64,000 nucleotides of DNA from Strobilurus pachycystidiatus (GCA_019915135.1 JAHLMK010000001.1:806001-870000); one strand, 5' to 3'; shown: positions 1 through 11,280, counted from the stretch's first letter. The notes: generated by a model from the sequence alone, not told the origin. Translations and numbers: made by a program.

Positions 1-2041
1 TCCGTTCTTATTCTTCTTGTCCCAATCGTTCTTACAGAGAGCTCTGGATGCAAGTGTTAGTGCTTCCCAACATCGACGTGAATAGAGAGCTCGCCACCTT
101 GCTGTAACACCTCCCGTTGGTTTACGCTTGCGCTTTTCTTGACCTGTGGCTGACGTACTCTCTTGAGTGGCAGTCGCAGCAGGAGTCCTGCCCATCAGAT
201 CATCATCTGGAAAGGGATTAGGCTGATTCACATTAGCATATAAAGGGTTTTTGAGCTAGACAGGACACCGAATGAGCATGAAGTCAGAATTGAGTGAAAC
301 GACGTACAAGAACTTCTGCAAGCCGAGCACTTTGCTCAGCGTCTGCTGTAACCGTCGGCGCCGTGGGTGTCAGATGCGTCAATGTGGTCGGTGCGGGCGT
401 TGATGCGAACGTCGTTGCCTGGGATGTAGGCGTAGCTTCGGAAGGTGTCGACGTAGCTTCAGCAGGCATTGCTGCAGCCTCGACAGGCGTCGCTGTAGTC
501 AATAAGGGCGTCGGCATAGCTTCGTAAGGTGTCGGTGTAGCTTCGGCTTCGGGAGGTGCCGATGTCTCTTCGGGAGGTGTCGATGTAGCATCAAGGGGTG
601 TCGCTGTAGTCGCTGGGGGCGTCGACATAGCTTCGGGAGGTATGACTGGGGGTGTCGACATAGCTGCTGGAAGCGTTGGCGTTGCCGCCGGAACCGTCGA
701 AATAGCTGTTGACGTTATAGATGGAGCTGATGAGCTTCCTAGGTTGAGAGCTGTCGGCATGGTAGAGGAAGTAGTCGAGCGATCCTCCAAATCAGGAAGC
801 TGGATCTGTGGGAACGTGAGTACCAACGAAATAGAGTGAAATGAGAACAAACTTCGCTATCTAGAGGGCGAGTACGCTTGTTGGCGGCTGTATCGTCTAT
901 TGTTCCTGACTGTGTGCGCTTCCGCTTGGTCCTTTTCTTCGAAGTCTGGGCTCGTTCCTTGCCCTTGACATGATGCTTGTACCAGCCCGAGTAGATTTTG
1001 GTGGCAAGCATTTGAGCCTTCCAGTTGCTCTCGCAATAGGAGAGCTCTGGAAAAGATGCATAGAGGGACGTGAAGAAGTAATTCTTCGTTGATTGAGACG
1101 CCAAGGACCAGGTTGTTGGTGCAATACCCATATCTTTGAGGTTACCGAAGAGACCAGTCGCATGAGCACGAATTGCGGTAGCGCGAAATCCGTCCACGAT
1201 GTTGCCGTCCAGATCTGAGACATATCGCATTGCAACATTGATACCCTTGGCAGCACGAGTGTTTCCGCGGACCTTCTGCTGCAGGGCGATGGTTGTTTCG
1301 TTCAGCTCGTCGTCATCAGAGTCGTCGTCAGAGTCGTCGTCAGAGTCCACATTAATCGTGGTATTGCCGTTCTTCTTGACTCGGTCGGTTCTCCACTGCG
1401 CAAGAAACCAGAACTGTACTTTCGCATACCGAGGATCTTTCGCGTCGAGTTGGACTGGTGCATCGTAGAGGACGGGGCCTGCAGAGGTTGACGAGGCCAG
1501 ATTTGTTGCTGTCAACGCGGCACCTGTCGACATAGATGCTAGACGAGAGAGATGCCCTCCGACACCCGTTACGAGAGCCTGATATGCTTCTCTGAAGTTT
1601 TGTTAGTGGAATACAACAAGAATGACCCAGTAACACGCACTCGATTCCCTTGAGTCTCTGTATCTCTGATTGTGCTTGAATCAATTGGTGTTGAGTGTTC
1701 TGCAACTCGAATCGAAGGCTCTGTGTATTGTAGTTTGCGCCCGTGGATCTGAACGCGCTATTTGATGCATAATCGTATGGACTGGCGAGACCTGCAGATG
1801 TCCCGAAGCTCCTTGCCGTCATGGATGCAGCATGAGAGGGGGTGGCTTCAGGATTAAAGGATGCTCCGAAGTCCAGGGAGTCGTCCGGGAGCCCCATCAG
1901 CGCATTAGTATCGAAGGCACGGTTGGTCTGACAGTCGCTACCGGGTGTGTTGAATCCAGAGGATGGGAAATTTCGTGACGGGTATGAGTTAGAGTCGGCA
2001 CCAAACGACGGGAAGGTGGGGTTGCTCGGTGGAGTCGTCAT
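1..2041 (-). CDS. Lineage-specific protein, 3' end outside window
   Basis: I do not recognise this gene. The start is the ATG at 2041. Four exons can be joined in frame. Intron one is about 1600-1648 (GTGCGT...CTAAC...TTCAG), intron two about 804-850 (GTTTGT...CCACAG) and intron three about 246-297 (GTACGT...TCTAG). The reading then stays open to base 1, so the C-terminus is missing. The N-terminal 150 residues are Ser/Pro/Asn-rich and end in a short coiled-coil-like stretch (about residues 115-135). Next comes a conserved-looking block with FWFLAQWRTDRV, an Asp/Ser acidic run (DDDSDDDSDDD), and WYKHHVKGKE. A long Ala/Thr/Pro repeat region follows (ATSTPPEA-like units, 300-740), then a basic stretch with KRKRKP. 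The design suggests a DNA- or chromatin-associated protein, possibly an accessory gene of the nearby transposon; this is inference. It shares a roughly 180 bp divergent promoter with the gene at 2260. Confidence 0.6.
300..740 (-). repeat. Degenerate coding tandem repeat (ATSTPPEA-like)
   Basis: Within the third exon of the leftmost gene there are roughly a dozen imperfect 21-30 base units encoding (A/M)(A/S/T)TPP(E/A)A-type octapeptides. On the plus strand this shows as recurring gtcg(a/c)(c/t)(a/g)tagcttc... units. Such Pro/Thr-rich linkers are probably disordered. Confidence 0.6.
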
Positions 2042-2098
2042 ACTAGCGTGATGGTAAGAAGCAAGAGACTTATATTCGGCAACATTAACAAAGACCTA

Positions 2099-2170
2099 CA
2101 ATGGTCCACCCATGTGACCAACATATGGACCGGTCAAAGCATGGACCACTTTGTATTGTCAAAGCGCTGG
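2099..2170. promoter_or_regulatory. Divergent promoter with inverted TGGTCCA/TGGACCA motifs
   Basis: Between two divergent start codons (2041 minus, about 2260 plus) lies a cluster of related motifs. These are ACAATGGTCCA at about 2099, ATATGGACCGGTCAAAG at about 2124, ATGGACCACTTTGT at about 2140 and TTGTCAAAGCGCTGGTCC at about 2156. The outer units are inverted relative to one another. A palindromic-site regulator or subterminal transposase-binding repeats would both give this pattern. Confidence 0.45.
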
Positions 2171-2224
2171 TCCTTCCTAGGCTCGCCTTCTCTCACATTG
2201 CAATATAAAGCGGGTGAAATATGA

Positions 2225-2872
2225 GTGATATTAATTGCCTACTACCCCATACATAGAATGCCCGTCCACTACGCTACAACGACGATGTCCGCTGACGACC
2301 TGGGTCCCGGCACAGTCCTTGACTTCGTTATAACGCCCTGCGCTCCAGGTCCCTTTGTACGTACTGCAGAACTGTTTGAGGTGTATATGCTCATACTTGT
2401 GCAGCTGTTGCGAATCAAGCTTATCAGCGACCAGCCGGATCCTTTGATAGCGCAATTAGCCCAGCAGAGGTCCGGAGATCCCCTTCGTACACCGTTGCCA
2501 TATCACAATCCTCCCATCGAACTGTATCGAAAGTCGGCAGACCTCACTTATCCCGACTCTGGACGCTCAAGTTTCTGCGGTCCAATTCAACGACACAACC
2601 AACTCGGATACACCGCCACGCCCATGACCCCAACACCCACCGATGCCGTCGTGTCGAACCCCGCAGTTGATCCCGAAGAGTTAGGGAGAGATGCTCTTAG
2701 CAAGGATCTGTTTGGTGCCCGAGCTAAGGCCATCAAGGCTCTCAAGGCAAGACTTGTAGAGGAGTTGGGCCTAAATTCGGAGAGCGATCTTGTCCTGACC
2801 TCTGATGACGAAGAGCTCGAGGCTCAGATGAAAGACTATGGTATCTGTGATAAATGTGGCCGCGAGACGTGA
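2225..2872 (+). CDS. Small acidic-tailed protein of unknown function
   Basis: The open frame is continuous to the stop at 2870-2872. The likely start is the ATG at about 2260 (MPVHYATTTMS) rather than the upstream one. A 48-nt segment, about 2359-2406, begins GTACGTAC and ends TTGTGCAG. It can be spliced without changing frame, so two products (about 203 and about 187 aa) are possible. The C-terminal third contains an amphipathic Ala/Lys/Glu helix (FGARAKAIKALKARLVEELG), an acidic Ser/Asp/Glu patch and a terminal CDKCGRET with a CxxC pair. No family is recognised. Its head-to-head position with the leftmost gene suggests the two are co-regulated, perhaps as transposon-borne accessory genes (inference). 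Confidence 0.5.
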   Translation: MILIAYYPIHRMPVHYATTTMSADDLGPGTVLDFVITPCAPGPFVRTAELFEVYMLILVQLLRIKLISDQPDPLIAQLAQQRSGDPLRTPLPYHNPPIELYRKSADLTYPDSGRSSFCGPIQRHNQLGYTATPMTPTPTDAVVSNPAVDPEELGRDALSKDLFGARAKAIKALKARLVEELGLNSESDLVLTSDDEELEAQMKDYGICDKCGRET

Positions 2873-2922
2873 TAGAAGTAGACTAGATATGACAATATGA
2901 GTTCGAATATCTTGGAATATAT

Positions 2923-4178
2923 CTATATCATCATCTGAGAATTGCATGAAATGGAATACAAGAACGGCAATGCATCATGCAGCTTACCATCCATCTCGGA
3001 CGCCGAAGGTCCGCCAAGTTGGACTTGGATATCTTCCTCCTCCTTGACCAATGGAGTCCCAGGACGAGAACCCGTGAGCGCCATTAAAAGCGGACGACAC
3101 ACCGCAGCTCTCCTTGTAAGCAACGACGGCGCAGCAGGGGAGTGCTGTCATCAAGATATCAATGCATGGCAGTAGACTATTGGTGCCAACGTCTTTTACA
3201 CAGTCGATACCGGCCGCCAACAGCAACAGAGAAGGACAGAGACGCGATGACGACGTACACTGGAGCCCATCATGAGAATGCTGGACGGATGGGAAGCATT
3301 ATGTTGACACGCACTGTGTAAGGTAAAGTGCCCGTTGGCTGGGCTAGGTAGGCCCTATCACTAAGCCTGTATAGCGAGGTGATAAGTGCAGGCGTCTTCA
3401 AAAGAGATGCGAGAGAAGAACATACAACAATTTCATAGAAAAAACAATTTGCTGTTTCATTGGGTACCATGCAGTGTTGAGCAGCAGTGTCGTACCCAGC
3501 GACAGCAGTAATGCCGCCACGCGCTGCAGCGCCAAGATGAATAGCGGGAAGTCGATGAAGGCCACCCCAGCGAGGACGTCCTCAATCTCAGTATGGTCTC
3601 GAGGGAGGGCAGATTCTCGCTGACCACCAACGCCTCCTCGTCAAAGTCGTCCGCCTTCTGCAGCTCATCCCCTTCGTCCACCAACATCCGCGGCCGGTAC
3701 AGCGCCACCACCGCATACGCGTGCCGCTTGCTCACCACTGCCTCCATCAGCGCCCATGTCAGCCCGACGACCCACGTCCGAAGGTACGCTCTCTCGTCGT
3801 GCCTCGACGGCATGGGGTTAGTCCGCGTTGTACGCTGTGCACAGGAGGTAGGGCGCGCTGAGGAGGAGAAGCGTGTGCGTGCCTGCGCGCAGCACGCTGG
3901 AGAGCTGCCACCAGGCTCCAACGGACTGGCCCATAGAGATAGCTCGCCCTGTTATACGGATTAATGAAGCGCAGGCGGCGCGCAAGGCGAGAACGTACGA
4001 GCAGCCTCGCCGCATCCTGCTTGTCCTTGGCTTCCGTTGTGAAGTGGTGCTTTGCGATGCCGGTTGAATTTGTGAGGCCCATCAAGCAGGTCAACTGATG
4101 GGATGGGCTGGGCGTCGTTGGGTGTCTTGAGGGTCCGTCGTCGTCGCCGGTGACTACGGTGGTGGAGAATTCACGCAA
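2923..4178 (-). CDS. Probable multi-pass membrane protein, model uncertain
   Basis: No single long frame exists. Short introns join hydrophobic exons. One block has MGQSVGAWWQLSSVLRAG then LLLLSAPYLLCTA, near 3935-3830. A 43-nt intron with a GGACTAACC branch leads to AYLRTWVVGLTWALMEAV and an acidic loop (DEGDELQKADDFDEEAL). A 41-nt intron leads to IEDVLAGVAFIDFPLFILAL and a further helix. Downstream exons contain VIASLSLLLLLAAGID and a tail with SRPGTPLVKEEEDIQ ending near 2923. The pattern indicates four or more transmembrane helices and an acidic cytosolic tail. I cannot name the family. The first exon and the last two junctions are not settled, so the coordinates bound the locus rather than a verified CDS. 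Confidence 0.4.
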
Positions 4179-4372
4179 AGGAGCATAGTGGCAAGATGGA
4201 AGAGTCTAGACCGATGACGATCATCGGCCTTGCAAAACCCAAAATCCTAAGGCCCAAACACGTCATCCATCCCCAGTCTCTCTGTTACTCTTATCTTCGT
4301 CAACGAGACACTTCTAAAAAGCTGGACACGTCCGGCAGGCCTCAATTCTGAGCAATCAATACAGTGTGTAAA

Positions 4373-7300
4373 CTACTCTGCTGGCATGTCCTCGTCATTG
4401 ATCAAGCCAAGCATACGATACAGCTTCAGCCCAGGCCTCTCCATAAGATACCATCGACGCTTCTCTGTCCCATCCTGGATGTACTCGCGGTAGCGTGTAT
4501 CTGGAGCCATCATAACAACTGCCTGAATGTCCTTCACATCTACAGCAACGACAGCGGCGTCTCCTTCGTGTGCGGCCGAGTGGTATAGTCCGCAAGATTT
4601 CTCAAGCAGGACCGGATGGGGGCGGGAAAATAAAGAGATCACTGCCACAGGCTTCTCTTCGGCATTCTTCCCTACGACAAGATTGGTGTAGAATCTTACT
4701 TCACCAAATCGATCTTCGTTGGCCATTTTCACTTTGACGTGTTTCGACGAGCGAAGACTCGCCATAGCCGAACCCTTTTCGATCCAATCTGAACGTGCAT
4801 TTTGGCCAGTGGGTAAGCGAAGACGTCCCCAACGTGTCACTGATCCACATCGGCTAACATTGAAGCCGTTGGATTGGAGATATCGAGTTAGGGCTGCCTC
4901 CTCACAGCCTTCGATTGAACGGGAGGTGGTATCGGTTTTAGGAAGAAGAACATAGCCATCATCAAGATCTCGAGATGCTCGCGGAAGGACATCATTGTCT
5001 GGGTCTATGTCGGGAATTGCGGCTGCAAGTGCGATAAAACGGCATCGGCGAAGTGCCCGTTCGGACAGGTTGGCAAAAGCTCTCGAATGTAGTTTGACTT
5101 CCTCGCCTAGGTTTCCAATAGTGCGTTCCATGGTCCATTGCGAGTATATGAGTGGCGGGCCGATACGAATCGTTTCACTAGGTATATGTGACGGTGTGTG
5201 AATACTTTGTCGTACAAAGTGTACCCGATCTGTCCGCCTCTGCACATAGAGCTGCTCGAACAGATCAGAAGCCTTGGTGAACAGTCTATCAGCTTCGATG
5301 ATTTTGTCAAGGTAAATCTCCTCTTGCATCATAATCCGAAAAGCTTTCGCGTTGATACAGTACTGCTCATAGTGTGCATCGGGGAGAATGCCGTATAGCA
5401 ACGCCGGACCAAGACCAAAGAAGTAGAGGAGAAATTCCCAAGCTTTATAGCCACTGGAGATCTTCTCAGCAGGATTTCGTGGGGGACGATCGAACGATCC
5501 TGGTATCCACTGCGTCGCATCGGCAACTAGCTGGCCGTGCTTTTTCCAGACTTCATCAGTGAGAACAGCCCATTCCCAGCTATCCCTAGAGTCTGTCTTG
5601 GTATCGTAATCGAAGAGACCCCGCCAGAGTGGAATGTAGAGATCTGTCTGATTGAGACACGGGAGATGCATAATGTCGCCGGGAAAAAGAGTTGGCATCG
5701 GCATGGTATGCTCCTCCGGAAGACCACTAAAGATACTCGGCTTGACGATACCAGTCTCTCGGCGTCGGTTCTCGTACTGAGACTGAGTTTTAGATTGTAT
5801 GACATGGTCGAGGCGCTGTTGATATCGCTCCCGTGCAACTATAGGCGTGAAGTTGCTCATCAGTCCAGGAAGGTCAACATCGCCATGAGAGCACCCCTCA
5901 ACGTCAAAGTTGTCCGGCTTGAAGCGAACGGGATAATAGTGTGGTCCACCAGGCTTATGGCGACCAGTGATTGGGCAGAAGAATCGACAACCATACTTCC
6001 CATGGTGCCCAACGGTCCCACTCAAAGCGGCTTGTGCAGGTCCATCTGTCGTGACAAGTGCAAGGAAGGGATGAGAGGTGAAGATATGACTGGTGCATGT
6101 GGGACTGGGAATGAATGCGGCGTCCCAGATCTTGACACCGAACTTCTGGATGGTAGCCAGATGATGCAATCCTGGGAAGAGAAAGCTGTCGAGATTCTTG
6201 GGTTTGTTGGGGCCTCGAATGATCCCCCCAGGAAGGACATACTTCTTCTTGTACCGGGTAGCAGGATCCCGATCCATGATGATCCAGATGTATATCCACG
6301 TATCGGAGGCCTTGTTTCGATATAGCTGAGCACCGTCCATGGAGAGAATAAGAACGGCGTCGCCTGACTTGATGCGCTCTTCCAGAACTGCTGAAAGATA
6401 ATCGGCACCGTCGAAAAAATCTTTGTACGGTGATGTCTTCAGACCTCCGGTACGCGCAAGCTCGTCAATGATAGCTTTGGTGCAAGCCTGGCGATATCGC
6501 ATACTCAGAGCTCCCTCCTTGCTACGATAGCTAGCCTGTAACTGGGGACCAATTGGCATGGTGTGAAATTGCTGGCGAGGAATATTGCCAGTTTCGGTAG
6601 TATAGCGCGCCTCGGAGCAGTAGGGGCAATTGCGCAAAGGCCCGAAAGGCCCAGTGTATGCAGTGCATGACTTGATACACTGGTCGTGCATCAGCGGAAC
6701 TATCCCACTGAGCTGCTCAACCAGACGTTTAATCTGGTAGAAGCTGAGAAACTCGCTCTCGAGCTCGGGAAAGCGTCGCTTGAAAGCCTTACAGACTGAG
6801 TTATATGATTCGTCTGAAGCATTACTGACGGACAAGAAGATATCGAGGCATAGACGATGATTAGGGTTATCAATGGTCAAAGGCTCTGTTGGCGGATTCT
6901 GGAGGCTATGAACGAAGTCGGCGTCATAGTCATCGAAGGAAGCATTCTGTAGTGCTGCGGTGAACTTCTGAGCAATGGCGATATCTTCGATTGACGACAG
7001 GATGGTCTCCCCGTCAATATCGGGACCGGCAGCAGCAGTAGCGGAATTGTGAGGCGATTCTGCTCCAGAAGCAGGTGCATCAGATTCAGATTCATCACTG
7101 TCATCGTCGTCGTCGCTGTCGTTGTCGTCGTCGTCGCCGTTGCCGTCATCACTGCCGTGGGCAGAGAGCCTCACATTAGGACTCGAAATGTTGTTCATAT
7201 CAATCTCGGGCTACATAAGATGTTCAAGGATAGTACTGGGCTTGAGAGAACAGAAGCATACCTCAGAGTCGGGGATTGCATTGGTGTCTGTATTGAGATC

Positions 7301-7555
7301 GATGTCATTCTGGATGGATGTGGCCTCCAAAGCACGGGGACGTTTCTGCATAAGATGCGGCGAGGCTGCACGTCGGCGCTTGGTGGTTGTAGGTTGTCCG
7401 GATTCTGTGTTCTCAGCGGCCTTACGATGTTCGTAATGCCTGCGCTTGGAAATGGCTTTGCCGTACGGACTGTAAGCAGCGCAGTTGTGGATCGTGCATC
7501 TGCACCACTTCTGGTCAGCTGGCAGCGCGGGCGGAGATTCTTGCGACGACTCCAT
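4373..7555 (-). mobile_element. CACTA-like (Tnp2-family) transposase gene
   Basis: Two exons, 7262-7555 and 4373-7204, join in phase 0 across a 57-nt intron (GTATGC...AG) to give about 1040 aa. The N-terminal part has a Cys/His cluster (WCRCTIHNC...H) followed by basic residues. Exon two opens with a long Asp/Glu/Ser acidic stretch. It then shows the block characteristic of basidiomycete Tnp2-type transposases: LSMDGAQLYRNKASDTWIY, then YVLPGGIIRGPNKPKNLDSF and FPGLHHLA. Further conserved blocks include TDGPAQAALSGTVGHHGKYGC, PGDIMHLPCLN (the probable second catalytic Asp) and a late WTMERTIGNLGEE helix (the probable Glu). No internal stop or frameshift is visible, so it may be recent or active. 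I could not define terminal inverted repeats or a target duplication. The family assignment rests on motif recognition from memory. Confidence 0.8.
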
Positions 7556-7790
7556 GGAAAGGCCAGCAAGATAGAGGGAGAGGCAGTGGTAGGCAAAGCG
7601 CTGTGCACTTGCCAAAATTATTAGTCGAGGATTGTCCAGCGCACAGACCATGTGAAAGACCGATATCATTCGAGATTTTCCAAGTCCGAGTCGACAATGG
7701 ACACATTGTTCGGTTAAAGCGAAAAACAAAGTTGACATTTTGAGTGGAAACAGAATCGTCGTCGAGTACAATGGTCAAAGTCAGAAACAC
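7556..7790. other. Transposase promoter and probable element edge
   Basis: This interval lies upstream of the transposase start and before recognisable F-box sequence. It holds a perfect 6+4+6 inverted repeat, ACAATGGACACATTGT, at 7694-7709, and an ACAATGGTCAAAGTC motif near 7770. The latter resembles the motifs at 2099-2170. No TAGTG/CACTA terminus was convincingly seen. Confidence 0.35.
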
Positions 7791-9035
7791 AAGATCAAAA
7801 TGCGAAACGAATGGATCGGAATGGATCTATTTGCATGTGCTTGAATTGGATGGCTCTCGATCACCCCGAATGGCGCTCAATGCAGGGACTTCTCACTGGG
7901 CCTCCACTCTCACCTCAAAGAGGATGAGGTTGACGAGAATACCCCAGAACACGAAACATTCGAAGGTTATCTGGAGGTACTAGAACCCCTGTATGATTCC
8001 GTCGACCAGTGGAGGGCAGTTGAGTTTCGCACCAACGTGGATGATCTAGAAACCATTGCGGAGCATCTCTACGAGCTACCCGTTCTGGAATCACTCACCC
8101 TTGTACTCAGAAAGAGGCTTTTACTGGAAGAAATACCTAGAGCTTTCTACGTCCGGTCACTGTCCAGTCTCACAATCTTGGATCACGACGATCGGTCGCA
8201 TCACCTAGAGCTTGTCCAGCCTTTAGCGCGCGTTCACCAGTTCTGCACAAATCAGCCAACTCCGGCTCTCCTAGCGCAGCTCGGCTCCTCGGAGGATGGT
8301 GGAACAAGAACGCTCACCCTTGGTGGAGAACAACGAGATTTTGTGTTCTGCCCGCATTTCCCCGTCCAACTCAGTATCACGACGCTTGTCGTTCAAACTG
8401 GCTCCTGGTCCCGCGAAGTGATTGCATTCTTTCACCACGTCTCTATATCCACCCTCAAAGAGTTCACTCTCATCTCGCCAGACCCTCTTGACACCGATAG
8501 GGCCCCGGTTTATGGCCGCTTGGACTGGAAGGACGTATTGGCCGCGATTCCTGCATTCCTGGACAGGTCGGAATGTACACTTGAACATTTCACCTTCAGG
8601 ATGAACGGAAGCTACACCTCAATCAGTCCGTTTTGGATGTACACTCCCAATATCCCCGATCATCCTGCTGTGGTAGCTAGGCCACCAATGAGCACCACGC
8701 TACTCAATTCGCTTGCACGGATGGAGGATCTGAAAAGCGTCGAGATTGTCGAGGCTGTCGAGGGACCAGTCCTTCTCACGGACGACTTCCTGCAACATAT
8801 GACCGGGAAAACTATGTTGAAGCTTCAGTCGATGAAGCTAGTGTGGGGGGAGGACCGTCATCCGAACACAGACGCTCTTCTGGCCATGGTTTCTTCCCGA
8901 ATTGGAGAGAATGACTCGAATAGTAACCTCTCTTCTATGGTCTTGGGCAAGTGCCAAGGTGGTGATCTCCAACAGCCTGTAATCGAGTTCCTGAAGGATC
9001 TTCGAGGGAGAGGTATCGCGGCATCGCTCTGGTAG
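7780..9035 (+). pseudogene. 5'-truncated F-box/LRR-like gene copy
   Basis: From about 7863 to the stop at 9035 the frame is open and aligns throughout with the intact F-box protein at 15680-17323. Matching blocks include DENTP..ETFEGYLEVL, LPVLESLTL.LR, LTL.GE.RDF, LKEFTLISPDPL, CTLEHFTFRMNGSY, ILLTDD..., KLVWGE..HPN, and an identical-style ending (FL.LR.RG..A.LW). The first about 190 residues of the paralogue, including coiled coil and F-box (SPIRQLPTEVL), are absent. Similarity fades near 7790, in a different frame before about 7880, just where transposase upstream sequence begins. Truncation by insertion or rearrangement of the neighbouring element is the simplest reading. An internal ATG at 8037 could still yield a 332-aa LRR-only product. 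Confidence 0.75.
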
Positions 9036-9078
9036 AGTCTTAGTCAGAAGTGAGTAACTCGCGTATTTTCATTGCTGT

Positions 9079-10647
9079 TCATGTAAATGAAGACACATAG
9101 TCGTAGTCAATCCATTCCGGATGCTCAAGGAACACATAGTCAATTGTGTATACCTCCGCCTCTTCGGTATTGAGAATATGTTCTAGTTCCAGACGTTCAG
9201 ATGTGTCGCTCCCGGGACCTGCAGTTCGTTTAGTAACAAAGTCTGCTCGAACCTGCAAATAGTTACCCGTGGAGTTATATTCCGCGAAGTAGGTCGTATT
9301 GAAAATCACGGGTCTACAGTTTGTCAGAGACGTAGAGGAGAAACTATTCAATCGACATACCTTGCGGCGAAAGTAGTCCATCCTATGGGTCGTATGACGT
9401 CCTCCATGTAAGTGTCCAAGAAGACAGTGGTGGCCAACTCGTTCCATGGGCGACCCAAGTAGCACGACTTGGTGATATCGAGGGTGGCATTGGCGTCCGG
9501 AGACTAAACACACGACTTGTCAGGCAAGTCAACGCACAGTCACGTAGAACATACCCTGATGATACGTGTGTTCGAGAGGTACGCGCCGTACTTGTTCCCG
9601 GGTGCATCTGTCAGGTTAGATCCTTTCCAGGCCACAATCCCACCACCGCAAGCCCTGTTGGCAAGGATGGTGTCCTGGAACCAGCTGCTCAACGGTATGA
9701 GAGATCGATTCAATGACAAGAATCAATCGAAACTAACGCCGTTCCAAAGCCAAATAAGTCTAGGAGGAATCAGCGTCGATCTTTACGACGATGGTGTAGG
9801 CCACGTACAATCCGTCTGGCCGTAGACAACACTGTCAATCATGTATGTGCTCGCGTTGCGGCCGGTGTACCACGTATCCTGATAGCTGGCGAATGCGCAT
9901 CCGTAGAACGAGGCGTTGGCATAAGATATATCTGTCACAAGAGCTTGAGAGATCGCATAGTTCGCCTATAGGATTCTCAACGTATGAACAACGATCAAAG
10001 TGGGTGAAACCACTCACCGCCTTGTTAGCGAAGTTGACATTATAAGCCTTGAAGTCAACACTTCCAAATTCTGGTTGTAAGGGTGCCCCAGTCGGTCCGG
10101 CACCGATCAGAGCACCATCACGGTTAGGAGCGACGCTGAGGACGGCCGAGTCCGCGTCGTCCATGCCCGTCATCACGTACTGCGTATCCCAGATTTCGAC
10201 CATGTTGAGTGCTGAGCCGTTATTGAGCCCAGAAGCGTGCAAAGCCGCCAAGGGAAGTTGACCCTGGAGAGACATTAACGGACAGAGAATAGAGATGCAT
10301 CGCGCTTCCTCACAAGCAATGTCAACGGCCCACTTCGCGTCACGTTGACCGTTTCATGATACGAGCCAGCTGCGATATAGATTGTCGCGCTCCCTTCGTC
10401 CGGCCTGTTCAACGCATAATGTTCAGACTGGCATGGTCTCCAAATATGAACTGACTCACAATGAGAGAACAGCGTCTTGGACGCTGGTGAAGGAAACCCT
10501 CGGCTCCCTTGCATTCTGAGAGACGAAGATGGTCCCTGGTGGACAGTGTTTCCTGAAGACCTGACAGTGCAAGTACTGCGGGGAATACGCGTAGACTGAG
10601 AAGGACGAAAGTGCAATTCCGAGCAGAGCAGCACGTAGAGAATACAT
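9079..10647 (-). CDS. Pectin methylesterase, secreted (CE8)
   Basis: The enzyme demethylates homogalacturonan in plant cell walls. Nine exons read in frame: 10647-10460, 10404-10314, 10263-10018, 9965-9809, 9759-9738, 9684-9555, 9503-9361, 9313-9267 and 9218-9079, giving about 387 aa. The first 20 residues are a signal peptide (MYSLRAALLGIALSSFSVYA). CE8 signatures are visible: FKAYNVNFAN, ASFYGCAFASYQDTWYTG (oxyanion Gln and acid/base Asp), GQTDYLFGFGTAW (nucleophile Asp) and CYLGRPW (substrate Arg). Length and motif order match fungal pectinesterases. The GQTDYLFG motif is split by a phase-1 intron, and the fifth exon is only 22 nt. It lies in a rearranged region rich in pseudogenes, yet no lesion is seen. 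Confidence is high because every splice junction restores family motifs. Confidence 0.93.
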
Positions 10648-10901
10648 GGCTCCTAAGCACTGCTCGACTTTCTCGAGGGTGGAACTTTATACAGATCCAC
10701 TGACGCAGCAGCGGACCGGTGAAAGTGCATGAGACCACAGGTACAGCAATTCGCATGGGCGTAGAATTCCCGGACCCTTTGATGGTCATGTCTATGGAGC
10801 CCCGTGGTCAAGAAGAAGGGTCAAGAGGTGGGTTTGATAATGACATCTATAGCATCCTTGGAATACACGCTTACATGCCTGTGCAACTCCTTATACGCGA
10901 A

Positions 10902-11093
10902 AGCCTCGAGCCAGGCTCCTAAACCAACCGTCGCTGGCGCTCGATTATAAGTACTATGGCAAAAACAAAATATAATCACGAAATTCTGAGTTGTCCGGAA
11001 ATGGAAATTTTGCGAGCCAATCAGAATGAGAAGAGTGAGCAGTAATCGAGCGCCAGGACGGCTGGCACAAACCCGTCGGCAGACGATCGGCCT
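10902..11093 (+). mobile_element. MITE-like hairpin element, copy 1
   Basis: A core of about 134 bp (10928-11061) starts CCGTCGCTGGCGCTCGAT and ends ATCGAGCGCCAGGACGG, an imperfect terminal inverted repeat of about 16 bp. It has an AT-rich non-coding interior. The sequence, including about 25 bp beyond each terminus, recurs in inverse orientation at 11281-11450. No coding capacity is seen. Confidence 0.7.
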
Positions 11094-11280
11094 CTGCGAA
11101 AAGCATTCAAGGTCCGAACTCTGGTGCTCACTTCCTCGTCGCTTGTGTGGGATGTCGAGCCTCCCAAAAAGGTTTAAATAAGCAGGATATAATTCAAGGG
11201 TAAAAATAAAATCACCCGGCAGGGGCACAATAATAGGATGGTGGTGGTCGATGAACACGGCAGATGGACACAGCCAAATC
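11094..11280. other. Spacer between inverted MITE copies
   Basis: No gene or repeat was recognised here. Its left part keeps degraded TE-like AT-rich sequence. Confidence 0.4.

Noticed and set aside
284..740. CRISPR-like or minisatellite array from the regular GTCG-TAGCTTC units
   Set aside because: The units are degenerate and in frame, encoding Thr/Pro repeats within an exon. There are no spacers, and the organism is eukaryotic.
5537..6325. 262-codon plus-strand frame opposite the transposase
   Set aside because: It is antisense to the conserved transposase motifs and has no independent features, so it is a shadow of that gene.
7690..7800. Terminal inverted repeat of the transposon
   Set aside because: A small palindrome and a motif similar to 2099 exist, but no matching terminus on the far side and no target duplication could be identified by eye.
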